DNA of 64,000 nt from the NCBI GenBank assembly GCA_033557465.1, contig CM066044.1, forward strand, positions 197,524,184 to 197,588,183, read 5' to 3'. The position numbers and the translations under genes are program-made. Below the pieces are notes generated by a model. The model saw only the letters and a program-made list of their open reading frames with translations. It searched no databases and was not told where the DNA came from. This DNA is from Ichthyophis bannanicus (taxonomy: Eukaryota > Chordata > Amphibia > Gymnophiona > Ichthyophiidae). Position 1 is the stretch's first letter. Every line of letters starts with the position of its first letter. Below, piece by piece: positions 49,111 through 59,649 of the stretch.

Positions 49111-51010
49111 CAGGGGCCGGAGGCTTGGGGGTCCTCTGCCTACGGGGCCCATTACCCTGCCCCTTGGCTTGCTGACCCTGGGGGGCAGCTTGGGCAGCCT
49201 GATATTGAGGGTACTGTTTGTAGACAGTGCCCTTCCTCGGGTAAAAGGGCTTCTTACCCGAGGCCTTCTTCTTATGAGAAGGGGCAGAGGTCTTTCTAGA
49301 CAGCCTTGTCCGTGTAAGGTGCTCAGTCTCGAGCTGTGCGGCCTTCCCAGCCATGGGCTTGCCAAAAAGGTTCTCACCTTGGCAAGGGACATCGACCAAC
49401 TTATCCTGAACCAATGGCTCGAGGTCCGATGACTGCAGCCATGCCTGGCGTCGAGCCGCGATGCCGGCTGCTGCAACTCGGGCCGAAGCCTCGAAGCCAT
49501 CGTAGGCGGCACGGGACATGTATGTCGAGTAGTCCCGAATCCCCGAGGACAAGGAATTGAATCTCTGCAAGGGCTCCCCGGAGAGACCAGCGGAGAACCC
49601 GGCCAGCTCCTTGGCCAGGTCTCGCAAGTACATGCCCATGTACAGCTGGTAAGACTGGACACAGCAAGCAAGCATCAAGCCCTGGAAACACTTTCTACCA
49701 ACACCATCCAGGTTTCGGGCCTCCCTGCCAGGGGGCACCGCGGAGTGCATCTTCTGACTTTTCAGGCGATGCATGGCCGATTCCACCACCATGGAATGGT
49801 GTGGTAGCTGTGCTTTTTGAAAGCCAGGGCTCTTCCGGAGTTGATAAATCGAATCGACTCGCTTGCTCAAGACAGGCGCCAAGGCCGGTGCCTCCCACAT
49901 ACGGAAGAGGAGCCGTTCCAGCATCGGAGGAACCGGGACAATAAAGGCCTCCTTCGGAGGAGAGTCGTACTGTAGGGCCTCGAGCTCTTCAACTCGAGGC
50001 CCTTCCTCGGGGTCCGCCGGAATAGCCAACGCGTTGGCCATATCCCGGACAAACTCAGAGAACCGGGTGTCCTCCGGAGGGAATCTACTCCGGGGCTCAG
50101 ACTGCGGTGAGTCCGATGGGATACACCGAGTCTTGAATGTGTCGGGGGACTCCTCATCCTCCGTCTCCCAGGCAGACTCGTCCGACGAGGAGTCAGGATC
50201 TGACCCCGCGGGGCCCTGGAGCACCCGCCCCGACACCGGAGGCACCGGCGTCGACGCCCTCGGTCCCGAACGGGAGGTCGGGGGAGACCGCGACCGAGGT
50301 TGACTTCGAGCCATGATGGACTCGAGTATCGGCTCGGTCTCCGGGGTCGACTTCGATGTCGATGTCCCGGTGGTCGGGGCAGATGCGCCAGACAGGCTGG
50401 CCATCAGTGCCCGCTGCTGCTCCATGAAGGCAGACAGTCTGCTCTCCAAGGCTGTCATCCTGAGACTCAGCTCGGGAGACGCAGCAGCCACTGACTCGGG
50501 CCCCGGCGGTGCCGGGCCCGACGTCGGCTCTCTGGGAGGAGAGTCCTCGAGGACCACAGGGCTTACGTGTCCAGCAGACTCCGGCTCCACGCAAGGAACT
50601 TTGGCAGGCTTCTCTTGTTCCACGGGCCCGGGGCGACAGTCGGGGGTCTTAGACCTGGCCCTCGAAGAGCCAGGGACCTCCTCCTCCGACGCCCTCATGA
50701 GCCGCTTCTTCCTCTTGCGTTCCCAGTCGGGGGACCCCCTGTCCGAGAAGCTTCGATGGCGCTCGGGATCCGAATCCCGAGATGTCGAGGCCTCAGATGA
50801 GGTCCAGGCCCAGCCAGAGGCTGAGTCCGAGAAAAGCCTTTGTTTCTGCTGCTGGCGACTTCGCAGTGCCTTGGAAGACATCTTCCCACATGGTCCACAT
50901 GTCTTAGGGTCGTGATCAGGACCGAGGCACCGAAGGCAGCAGTCGTGTGTGTCGGTGAGAGACATCAACTTCTTACACCGATCACACTTCTTGAAACCGC
51001 TGGAAGCCAT
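49082..51010 (-). CDS. DIRS-E gag, complete
   Basis: 642 codons, no interruption. ATG at 51010 follows a run of A's. Zinc-binding-type cluster at the N-terminus: Cys9-x2-Cys12, Cys25-x2-Cys28, His33, Cys38-x2-Cys41. Residues about 60-300 are a Ser/Pro/Arg-rich, later acidic linker (SSSDESAWETEDEESPD). The conserved half begins at KSPGFQKAQLPHHS and contains YQLYMGMYLRDLAKELAGFS, QSSDLEPLVQDKLVDVPCQG and a basic Gln/Pro-rich tail ending TQQGGGF. Structural role in packaging is inferred from position; the ORF has no enzyme motif. Confidence 0.9.
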   Translation of the reverse strand: MASSGFKKCDRCKKLMSLTDTHDCCLRCLGPDHDPKTCGPCGKMSSKALRSRQQQKQRLFSDSASGWAWTSSEASTSRDSDPERHRSFSDRGSPDWERKRKKRLMRASEEEVPGSSRARSKTPDCRPGPVEQEKPAKVPCVEPESAGHVSPVVLEDSPPREPTSGPAPPGPESVAAASPELSLRMTALESRLSAFMEQQRALMASLSGASAPTTGTSTSKSTPETEPILESIMARSQPRSRSPPTSRSGPRASTPVPPVSGRVLQGPAGSDPDSSSDESAWETEDEESPDTFKTRCIPSDSPQSEPRSRFPPEDTRFSEFVRDMANALAIPADPEEGPRVEELEALQYDSPPKEAFIVPVPPMLERLLFRMWEAPALAPVLSKRVDSIYQLRKSPGFQKAQLPHHSMVVESAMHRLKSQKMHSAVPPGREARNLDGVGRKCFQGLMLACCVQSYQLYMGMYLRDLAKELAGFSAGLSGEPLQRFNSLSSGIRDYSTYMSRAAYDGFEASARVAAAGIAARRQAWLQSSDLEPLVQDKLVDVPCQGENLFGKPMAGKAAQLETEHLTRTRLSRKTSAPSHKKKASGKKPFYPRKGTVYKQYPQYQAAQAAPQGQQAKGQGNGPRRQRTPKPPAPAPTQQGGGF

Positions 51011-51239
51011 CGGGAAAAAAGAGTCCCCGCGAGGTCAAAGGACCGGCCTTCCAGGGAAAAATCAAAAAAGGGCACGAACACCAGCCACGAAGGGCAAAAA
51101 ACGAAAAAGAAGAATCGGGCTCGATACCGGTGTACCGAACCCAGTGGGAGGGGAACCGGCGTCGAACCGGGAAGAAAAAAATAGCGAGAATCGCCGAAAA
51201 ATCAAACTTTTATCCGGGATGACAGGACGCACATCCAGT

Positions 51240-51412
51240 GGGCTCCTCGGAAAAAGAGAGACTGAGGTAAAATGGCACCTTTAGGCGGGAAGGGAACCGC
51301 GCCTGCATTCCCAAAGGCTTTCATAAAAAGCTGGGGAAATGCTCCGCTGGGGCTTCATCGGCGTCGATGACACCCATATGTGAGGACTGACTTCCTGCTT
51401 GGTCCTGGAGAA
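51240..51412 (-). repeat. DIRS-E 5' terminal repeat
   Basis: Inverted copy of 39908-40070, with a few missing bases near 51300 (CCGCGCCTGC). Contains CATCGGCGTCGATG (51356-51369) and ends GGTCCTGGAGAA. Confidence 0.85.
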
Positions 51413-53603
51413 CACGTGTTACAGGTGCTAGGGAAGGAACATGCATTGGAGCCGCCAGGGCAACTGCATAATAGTTATAAAGCGCTACTAATGCGCTTAT
51501 TTACTTTGATGTACAACCTTTTGATTGAATATTGATCAGGAAGGGGGCTAAAACTCCTATAAATAAATAAAATAATGCATGCAGAAAATGGCAGAAAACC
51601 CCCATACTGTGCCAATGGTCACCAGCGGTCCACCCCAAATTGCATCCCAGAAAGACAGAATCGGGAGCCCCCAACAAGGACAGTGACAAGGTCAAGCCTT
51701 GGTACTCACCCCGAGAGCCCCAGCCCTACTCCCCTGAAACCATTTTAATAGCTTTGCAGCACTGTGTTTTAGATGGCTGGCAGGCAGATCTCTCTGAGAG
51801 CCTTCTGCAATCTTTGGGAAAGAGCAGGGGGGGAACAGAGGAGGAGGGCAGGGGCACTTAGGTTGTGTGAGACTGCTGCACTCTTCCAGATCCTTCCAAA
51901 TCCTTCCAATTTCTGCTGCTCAACAGGCTTTTATGATAAGAGCATGGAACTGAATCAATTTTCCCTCCTCCTATGGCTACCAAAAAGACAACTACTGGAA
52001 CCTCCCTTGTCGTGCTCAAGTGTCTCTCTCAAGGTGGTCATTTGCAAACATGTAATCAGTCTTTTCCTCTGAATCTTCAAATTTTCTTCAGAGAGGAGAA
52101 AATCCATCCACCATCTGCTGAAGACAAAAATACTGAAAAGACTTCTGGTGGCTGAGGTGGATAGAAGCATGAGAGTGATGTCATTGAACCTGGCTTTTCA
52201 TTGGCTCTTTGTCTCCACCAAATCTGCTGGTGGTGGAACACAATCCAATTGTCTAGACTGGTCTAGCAGGACAATATGGAAATTAGAATTCTGCGCTAAG
52301 CTGCTGCACACAGTGCTCTAAAGCATACTCTAAGAAACACTTTTACTCCTGATGCCGTAAACTAATTGCATGCAAATTAATGCAGCATTAAAAAGTGTAC
52401 TGACAGAAAGAAAAACAGTGTATACCACCATAGTATTATGCAACTATTTACAGCATCAGGAGTAAAACGTCTCCCTTCCTGTTAGTGTGTAAGTGGGGAT
52501 TGGTTCACGCACTGATAAGAAAGGAGACATTAAAAATAAAGGACCAGCCAGATTCCTCAGCCCCCATCTCCCTCATTCTCCAACCCCCATCACCCAGAGT
52601 CAAAGCAGTCCTGGATCAAGCATATGGCATGGAAGGAGGGAGGGTCCTCAACCAGACAGCCTTCATAATGGTGGACCTGAACTCCTTGGACCAATTATAT
52701 TTATTTGGTCTGGGGAGGTGTCCAGCAATGCCCCTCTCTTCACACCACTATCTTGAAAAATGATGGTGCCTGTCTTCCAGCAGTGCATTTCAACATACTG
52801 CTAGGGTTCAATCTATCAAATAAGGCAATGCTTCCCTTATTTGGGAAGTACTGTCTTATTTGGCAGACATATGTGCACCTCAACATACCACTAGGGTTCA
52901 AACTCACCATTTTGGAAGATAGTGGTGCCAGAGGCAGGAGTAAATGTGCATCACTCCTGCTTCCCAACATTAAAGGTGGGTGGGAGGGGTCAGGACCACC
53001 AGGTTTTTTTTGTGGGGTCAGCAGAAGGAGGTGGAAAGTGGAAGAGGGGTCACATAGGTTACCAGGTTTTTTTTCTTTGGTTGGGGGGAGGGAGATCTTG
53101 GGATACGGGCCACTACAGATATTTTTGCGACGTTGTGGGAAAAGGTGGGGGTCTTGAGTCATCTGAGGCAAAGTGGCAGGTCATCTCAGATGACCCTTTT
53201 GTTCCCATGCTGCATATTTACTCCAAGATTTAGCATTACAAGAAGGACAAATAACCATGCTAAATTTTAGTGCAGATTTTCAAAATTGAGAACAATTTCA
53301 CAGTCAGCATTCTGCATACGTTTTGCATGCCTACTATACTACATTTTAACAAAGTCACTTTATTGCTGATTTCTCTGTGCTAAAAATTCTTGCTACATCA
53401 GGAGTAAGATTAGTATGGGAAAACCTTCAGTAAATCACTGTGATACAGGATAGTACAACTTCCTGCATCAGAGCCTGAGGAAGCCCCCTACAATCTGCTT
53501 AACTGACCTGGTCAGATGGAAATCACAGACTGGATTCCAGTTGATACCTCCCTCCCTGCCCTTTCTTAGATTATGGGTAAGAATATTTTGCATGGTAACA
53601 GAC
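51413..53603. other. Unique-looking sequence, no gene seen
   Basis: The first 15 bases (CACGTGTTACAGGTG) resemble a DIRS outer end. Otherwise no protein, long repeat or RNA gene that I can support, except the small foldback at 52341-52467. The open frames here (for example 52705-53157) are low-complexity and unconvincing. Confidence 0.5.
52341..52467. repeat. Small foldback element (MITE-like)
   Basis: TTTTACTCCTGATGCCGTAAA at 52341-52361 is matched by its inverted copy at 52447-52467 with one mismatch in 21; 85 bases lie between. A related half-site CATCAGGAGTAA occurs near 53398. A short non-autonomous DNA transposon is the likely reading. Confidence 0.5.
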
Positions 53604-53773
53604 CTGCTTAACCTCAGGTGAGATAAGTTCCAAGGCTTGTTCTGCTGTTAGACTGATGTGCTTCATTCCAACAGCATGGAATTTTTCCAGATCTAGTTTG
53701 CGAAGTATCTTGGCCAAGTTACGAGCCCAGGCAGATGGTTTGATCAGCAACACTGTACAAAGAAGTTGGGGTC
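53604..53773 (-). CDS. Possible host exon (NDP-kinase-like domain)
   Basis: A 170-bp open block with a good acceptor (TCATTTATCACAG then GACC) and a plausible donor (CAG then GTCTGT) on the minus strand. It encodes about 56 residues including TVLLIKPSAWARNLAKILRK and KFHAVGMKHISLTAEQAL. The pattern (hydrophobic strand, IKPxAxxR, helix, strand with VGMK, LTxEQA) resembles the start of a nucleoside-diphosphate-kinase fold. I do not recognise the gene. It is the only piece of coding sequence here that does not look like a transposon. Phase would be 1 at its start and 0 at its end. No neighbouring exon was found. Confidence 0.4.
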
Positions 53774-53978
53774 CTGTGATAAATGAGAAGTAACTTTGCT
53801 GCTTAAAGATGACTTGCAAGAATTTTAAAATGATGAAAAGTATTCATTTCTACAATACAATGGTTACTATTCCCAGCTATTGGATTCAAACTACATTTAT
53901 TCAAATTACTGCTCCTAGATGACTCCACGGGATCAGACCACAGCATTGTGTGCTGTAGTGCATAGCATCTGGGCATGG
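53774..53978. other. Short flank of the LTR
   Basis: No feature apart from the intron-like acceptor context of the candidate exon. Confidence 0.3.
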
Positions 53979-53982
53979 ATAC

Positions 53983-55431
53983 TGTCACCACCAGGTGGGC
54001 AGGCTGCCGCCTAGGGGTAGCAGGTCTGTGTCTGATGGTGGTTTATGAAGAATAAGTAGTTGTAGACACGAATGGTAAAGGTAAATTAGGATTTATTTCC
54101 CCTCCCGGGGTTGGATTCTTCAAAAGATACAACACATAAACTTAAGACAAGTAAGCCATACTTTCTGGCATGTTATAAAGGAAAACAGGAAAGCTTCTTC
54201 TTGCATCTTAATTAAATGATAAATGAGAATCTTAGGAATATTCAGCATACAGTTCCTCTATAGACAAACAGGCACACTTGACCTTCAGTGTTAACCTTAA
54301 GCACTACACAGCTTCTGTCTAACATAAAGAGGTTATTCTGTCAGAAATTGTTAATGTACAGTCCATTGGATCATCCAAAGAGCATTCACTGGGACAATCA
54401 ATGACCATGGGTTCCTGCAAGGTTTCAGAAGGACCTGTGTTTTCCTTGCCACAGAATGTTTGTAAGTTCCCTTGCAATGTCTCGTTACAGAGCCTATCTG
54501 ACCAGCTCCCTCTAGGGCTGGAATAGCTGTTACCGTATTCCTCTGAGTCTGGGAGAGAAGGAAGCCACCATTCAGGGTTTCCAGAATCCAACTTCTTATA
54601 AGAGTTTCTAACTCTAGAATATCTGTTGGTTCTACCTTCAGGCTTTGGCACAGAATAAAAGAATTCTCCTCCCCTATCAGCACAGGGTTTAGCTCTGCGT
54701 GTCTTTCTCTGAGGCTTGGGAGTTTCAAACACTTCCTCTTCTGATATGCAAGTGTCTTCAATAGAATACCTCTCTCTTTCAGGGGCTTGGAACTGCTCTC
54801 TCACTAGCTCTCCGGGTAAATCCCTCGGTTGGTTTTTACAGCACTGCTCTCCCCTTGGATTTCTCCCACGAGGCTTCTGAGCATTAACCCTCCAGGTATT
54901 TCTACTGCCAGCAAACTTTCTTAACTCTATTTCAGAATCACTCTCAGGTTTATAGCTTTCATATACATACTGTTTCACTTTCTCAGGCTTCCATTCATTC
55001 TGGGTGGAATGTTGCCTCTGAGTTTCAAACTGTGTCACATCAGATGAACACTCACAGCTGTTCTCTGACTCCACGGCTCCTAACTGCTTTCTCCTGAGGT
55101 GTTCTGGGTATCTTGTGGATTGAACTCTTCCTGGTTCCTGTCTCTGCCAGGGTTCCTGTTCCTGGCTCTGCCCTTGTTCTTGTCCTTGTTCTAACTCTGT
55201 ATTTCCTGAGTGACTCTTATAGTAGCTATTAGCCCTTCCTCTATTCAGGTGCAAGCTATTAAGAACTGGGGATTGTTTGTCAGCTGGGCGTGTTTGCAAA
55301 CCTCGTGGCTGGGTTTGTTTATGTTGCCCCTGACAACTACTGCTCATTTTGCTTGCCTGCCTGTCAGCTTCCAAGCTAGAATTCACAGAATCCTGTGTTT
55401 TTAAGGCAGAGAATGGATCTTCCTCATTAAA
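53983..55431 (-). mobile_element. Solo LTR, copy 2 (with internal ORF)
   Basis: 1,449 bp flanked by ATAC (53979-53982 and 55432-55435). Plus-strand start TGTCACCACCAGG and end CCTCATTAAA correspond base for base in position to the ends of copy 1, though the last bases differ (AAA against ACA). The minus strand has AATAAA (complement at 54092-54097) preceded by the shared CCCGGGAGGGG. No gag-pol region adjoins it. Confidence 0.75.
54319..55431 (-). CDS. Long ORF inside LTR copy 2, unknown protein
   Basis: Open from the first LTR base (55431) to a stop at 54319: 370 codons, in the same frame relative to the LTR edge as in copy 1 (365 codons). The frame happens to run on into the flank to an ATG at 55500 (MAAAAAA); that part is not in copy 1 and is probably chance. 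Shared blocks with copy 1: an EE start, PRGLQ/PRGLE, SGNT/AGNT, RYPEHLRRKQL, a central CISEEEVF, and a C-terminal EPMVID...DPMDCTL. Gln/Glu/Arg-rich, no membrane or catalytic motif. The protein differs at well over a third of positions, yet both frames stay open. Function unknown. Confidence 0.6.
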   Translation of the reverse strand, partial: FNEEDPFSALKTQDSVNSSLEADRQASKMSSSCQGQHKQTQPRGLQTRPADKQSPVLNSLHLNRGRANSYYKSHSGNTELEQGQEQGQSQEQEPWQRQEPGRVQSTRYPEHLRRKQLGAVESENSCECSSDVTQFETQRQHSTQNEWKPEKVKQYVYESYKPESDSEIELRKFAGSRNTWRVNAQKPRGRNPRGEQCCKNQPRDLPGELVREQFQAPERERYSIEDTCISEEEVFETPKPQRKTRRAKPCADRGGEFFYSVPKPEGRTNRYSRVRNSYKKLDSGNPEWWLPSLPDSEEYGNSYSSPRGSWSDRLCNETLQGNLQTFCGKENTGPSETLQEPMVIDCPSECSLDDPMDCTLTISDRITSLC

Positions 55432-55435
55432 ATAC

Positions 55436-56385
55436 TTCAACCATTGGGGGCAGCATGACTTGGGAGCACCCACACAAATGGCTGCTGCTGCTGCCGCCAA
55501 AGGTATTTCTTCCAGTCAACAAGTGGAACAGTCGACATTGAACCTTTAGGGTGCAAGAGATCCTGGAGTCACCAGTGCCTGTCTGTGGAAAGGGAGGGCA
55601 GCAACATCCCAGGACAAAAATGTGGAAAGGCAAAAACTAAAATAAATGCCTGCTTCTCAGACTGGTTGGGAGTGCTAATGAATCAGTATTCAAATTCACT
55701 GACAGAAGCAAAAGCCGATGATCAGGCAGAGTGGCAGTGGAAATAGGTGCTCTTCTACCACAAAATGGAGCTGCAGTAAATGGCCTATTTTTGAGGCATT
55801 TAGTTTACACAGTGGAGGAGGCGGTATTCTATATCGATCAGAGCTTTGACTGGGAGTTGGGAACTCCCAGATATTGCTTCTGATACTGTCTTCCTATGTA
55901 TCCCTGGGCAAACCACTTTATTTCTCATGCCTCTGCTGGCTAAACTACATAGATCCTCAAAATTATTTTTGTATTTGTAAATGAATGATGTTTTCATATT
56001 CAAACCTCAAAAAAGAGTAAGGTAAGAAGCTACAATATTCCAGGTTCATTGTTAAGAGTCAGGTGGAAAAGCACTATGGAAAGCAGGTGGAAAGTCAGGC
56101 ACAAAAATACAATTTTTTTAGTTAAGCATATAGTACTGTTTTTTAGTTGTACAGTGCACACAAAACAAAGCAAAGAGAATGCATTGTTATTATTCTAATA
56201 CTTATCAACCCTGGGACTCTAACTATACCAACGTTAAATATAAAATAAAAGACCCAATGGGTTTTTTTTCCCTACAATAATTTTCTTCCAATTTATTCTT
56301 TTGTTTTAAAGGCCTGATTTATAAAGGTTTTTCTCCCATTCTGTGTTTATATGAAGAAAAAATCCCCACAACACATAGGAGAATT
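55436..56385. other. No recognised feature
   Basis: A/T-rich sequence without supported genes. The ATG-rich Ala codon run near 55480 is part of the chance extension of the LTR ORF. Confidence 0.5.
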
Positions 56386-56497
56386 TTTACAAAGCAGCGG
56401 TAGCGGCCTCCGTGCCATATAGGAGTCGTGGCCCCATTGAATTCAATTGGGCCATGACTCCTATATGGCACAGAGGCCGCTACCGCTGCTTTGTAAA
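56386..56497. repeat. 112-bp near-perfect palindrome (hairpin)
   Basis: Arms of 56 bases meet at GAATTC (56439-56444) with no spacer. Only three mismatches, so 53 of 56 positions pair. The outer arms start TTTACAAAGCAGCGGTAGCG. RNA from either strand would fold into a long hairpin. It may be a foldback transposon or a hairpin precursor. Confidence 0.85.
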
Positions 56498-58239
56498 CAT
56501 ACCCCATAGTAATAGGCCCACTATATTCAATTATTTCATTTCTTCTTTTTTTTTTGGTTTATAGCTGAATGCAACAGAGCACTTCAGTGAATTATAATGA
56601 CATAAACCTATGACTATGGAATACTGTCAACCAACCAGTATATAGCAAACTCTTAGCACATTGTAGAAACTGATCCCCACAGTTTGTTTTATTTTCTAAT
56701 GAATTCTGATAGCAGTTTCATTGCATTAACCCAACCTGCCTGTAATCATTCACTAAGCAGGCAGGCTGACAGCATGCTATCTGTTACTGTCACTATATAA
56801 ACATGTCATGTACGTACATTCTCACTTACTCTGTACTCACAACTATTAACGGTGCAGATGGAAATGCAATGATATATTAACAGAGACTCACAGAATTCAA
56901 TGCAAAGATTATAGGGTAGTCAAGTTGGAACCAGGAGGCCACAACTCCCCAGAAACCAACTAGGTTAAAACCAGCAGGTTGGTGGTGGCCAAGTATTGTC
57001 AAGCAAGATAAGAAGAAAACAAGGAGCGGATAACAGAAGCATTATCCAGTGACATTGCAGGCCATGGTTTAGATTGGTACGAACTTTCTAAAACAACTTA
57101 GAAACCAACTGTGTTGATAATGACAGAATTAATGGTGACCAGCAACCTTCCAGCATGGTCAAGGGAGTAGCTGGCCACATCAGGTAACATTTTCACTGGT
57201 TTCACAAGTTGTTTAGATTATTACAAGCTTGGTGGTAAGACACAGTGGTGGGAGCTGCTAGATGTTAAATTCACTATGAGAGCTTGTATGCTCATCTACC
57301 CAGGATGATGATGAGCCAATGAACATAATCTAATGAATAAAAAGCGATATGCACCAGGTGTTCATGTTTACTGTATCACTGTCTGTGCAGACTACAATAA
57401 CTGGGTAGAGTGTATGAATCAATTGGTCTTTATCTACCATCATGTACTATGTTACATATGCAAAAATAACTAAATATATCGGGTGAGATATTAAGCAGCA
57501 GCAGCGAACAGCATCTAACATTACATGCCAGTGCTTAACGTGACTCGTATATTCAGCAGCTCAATCAGTGTAACTAGCACGGCTGAATATACATATGACT
57601 GATGATCGTTAACGCATGGCAACATTTAATGCACATTAACTTTCATTAACATACGTTAACCTTTAGTAAACATGCCACTTGATGTGTTGAAGTTTTTTCA
57701 CCTTGCTCTTTGGTTCCCTCTGGTGTATTTCGAGTGTGCTTGTTACTCTTGTTTGGGACTAAACTAGCGTATTATCCAGGCAAGTATTTGTTTAAGTACC
57801 TTTTCTAGTGCAATCAGCTCTCATTTTTCAATAAAGTTGTCTAAGGTTCAGTTTTGATGATGAAGATCATTGGCCGCCTACCCATGCACCATTGACATGA
57901 ACAGAGATATAAGGGGGGTAGTTTCATAATAGGACACCTATAAAATCTTCCAAAAATGTGCCTATTTTACCCCTTTATAAAACAGACTCCTACCAAGATC
58001 CCCAGTAGTGCACAAATTCTTTCACACAAATTTATACTTGCTCTGAAGATGTAACTGTGCGTATATATTCTATAGGAATGATTTTCTAATTTGTGCCTAT
58101 ATTTTAGTCATATATGCTTGCAAATGGGCATTTGCAAGTGTATTCAATGCAGTCACTATTCTGAAAGTACATGGTTCACTGTGGGCATGTATAGGGGGCA
58201 GAGTTTGGGTGTGCAAAGTTACGCATGTAAGGTGGTGTG
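56498..58239. other. Mostly unique sequence; weak MITE-like part near 57480-57620
   Basis: No gene. Around 57500-57620 motifs such as ATATTCAGCAGC and TGAATATACATA recall the repeat at 58240. The rest shows nothing supported. Confidence 0.4.
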
Positions 58240-58640
58240 TTAATTGTGGTCACAGATATTCAGCAGCAGTAACATGGTAAATGCCACTGAATATCCACGG
58301 GTGCCGCTAGCAAAGGGGCATTCCGAGGGCAAAGCAGAGGTGGCACCCAGTGATAACCGGGCAGCGATGACATTCAGCTGCTGCTTGGTTAACCAAAGTG
58401 GCGAAAGTTAGGCACCTTAAAAGACTGGCCTAAGTTTCACTGCAGAAGCTAACCCAGGAGTGACTGAATATTGCTGCTGCCCAGTTGGCTTCTCTGCTAT
58501 CCAGCTGACCGAAATATTCAATGCTGGTGGCCAGGTATGGCCCTGGCATTGAATACCGAGTCTTTAGTTCAGTGTCAACAGCTAGCCGTTTTAACAGCGC
58601 TAGCCACCGCTGTTGAATATTGTGCCTGTAAGTAATAAAA
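58240..58640. repeat. Non-autonomous DNA-transposon-like repeat, copy 1
   Basis: Sequence rich in GATATTCAG / GAATATCC / CCGGGCAGC motifs, shared in order with 60345-60740. No ORF. The style (ATATTCAGC... GGTTAACC ... TGAATATTG) resembles MITE families common in reptiles and amphibians. Ends not defined. Confidence 0.4.
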
Positions 58641-59640
58641 TATTATCATTTGCACAGGTGCCTGAAAAACCTAGGTGCAGGCATTTACACCAACCATAGC
58701 ATAAGTACTCGCAGCTTATTGACACGCTTTTTCGACAACGTATACCCATAATTTATAAATAGAGTACATGTATACATTATTTTATAAAATAGGCATGAAA
58801 TATGTGTGCTATCTAGGCATGCCATATAAATTATCCTCCATATGTACATACATGTACACTGCAACTCCACCCAAACTATGCCCTAGATACAGACTATAAA
58901 AGTAGGCACCATCTTTTGTTGCACCTACTTTTTACTCATGTATACCTCTGCACAATTTTATAAGATCCATTATATAAAACATGAGTATGTAAACTCTAAT
59001 AAAAGTATTTTTAAAAGACCTTTTATAAAATTGTCCTCCAAACATGTGAGTAAAAGTTCACACATAAGCCCCATAATCGTAGACTTGTATCGGCTTTTGG
59101 GACAGGCATTCCAGGGGGTGAGATCTAGGAGAGTTATCATTTACATGTACACTTAAGAGGGGATATTCAAAGGTAAATGCCACGCAGGGGCCACCGTTGC
59201 ATGCCCTGATGCCAAGCGGTTAGCATCGGGGTATGTGGTGAGCATTCTGAGGCAGAGCGGAGCAGCATTCTCATGTTGTATTTATGATACCATAACGGGA
59301 GAGACAGGAATAGAGAAAGGAGTTTAGAGGCTGCAAGTCCAGCTGGATGGGACTTTGAAATGTATCAGTCAAGTGCTGCTGGGTTCTAGTATAACATGTT
59401 GGAAAATGTTTGTCCCTCTGGATTTCGGTGGTTTTAAATGCCTTCAGGACCATTCCATCCAGAATATACCCGATCCCCTCCAGGACAGACGCAAGGAGAT
59501 AAGGTGCCATAGGCAAACCTTATTCCTTGTGGCCTCCCTGCCCTGCAGCACCCATTGCCATTGCTGTCGCCCCTCTCTGTGGCTGATAGTGGTGGCAATG
59601 GGTGCCCCTAAAGGGCTGGCACTCTAGGCGACCACCTAGT
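58641..59640. other. No recognised gene
   Basis: A/T-rich with scattered short repeats. At 59160-59240 a fragment (GGATATTCAAAGGTAAATGCC) resembles the MITE-like repeats. Around 59590-59650 the 'ctaggcgaccacctagttcac' theme appears to belong to another old repeat. Confidence 0.4.
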
Positions 59641-59649
59641 TCACTTAAT

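Larger units (their letters stand above)
39877..51412 (-). mobile_element. DIRS-E, full-length DIRS element (host of DIRS-F)
   Basis: About 5.78 kb without the nested DIRS-F. Minus-strand order: 5' terminal repeat (51412-51240), gag (51010-49082), reverse transcriptase start (to 48750), then after DIRS-F the rest of the reverse transcriptase, RNase H and methyltransferase domain (42989-41417), the tyrosine recombinase (to 40380), the internal complementary region and the 3' terminal repeat (39877). Gag and recombinase frames are intact. Edges: left ...GGTA|AGAGTAG and right CCTGGAGAA|CACGTG; no target duplication. Confidence 0.93.

Noticed and set aside
52705..53157. 150-codon plus-strand ORF
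   Set aside because: Contains internal near-repeats and Gly-rich low-complexity text; no family resemblance and no splice context.
55432..55500. N-terminal extension MAAAAAA of the LTR copy 2 ORF
   Set aside because: It lies outside the LTR edge, beyond the 4-bp duplication, and has no counterpart in copy 1. The open frame there looks like chance.
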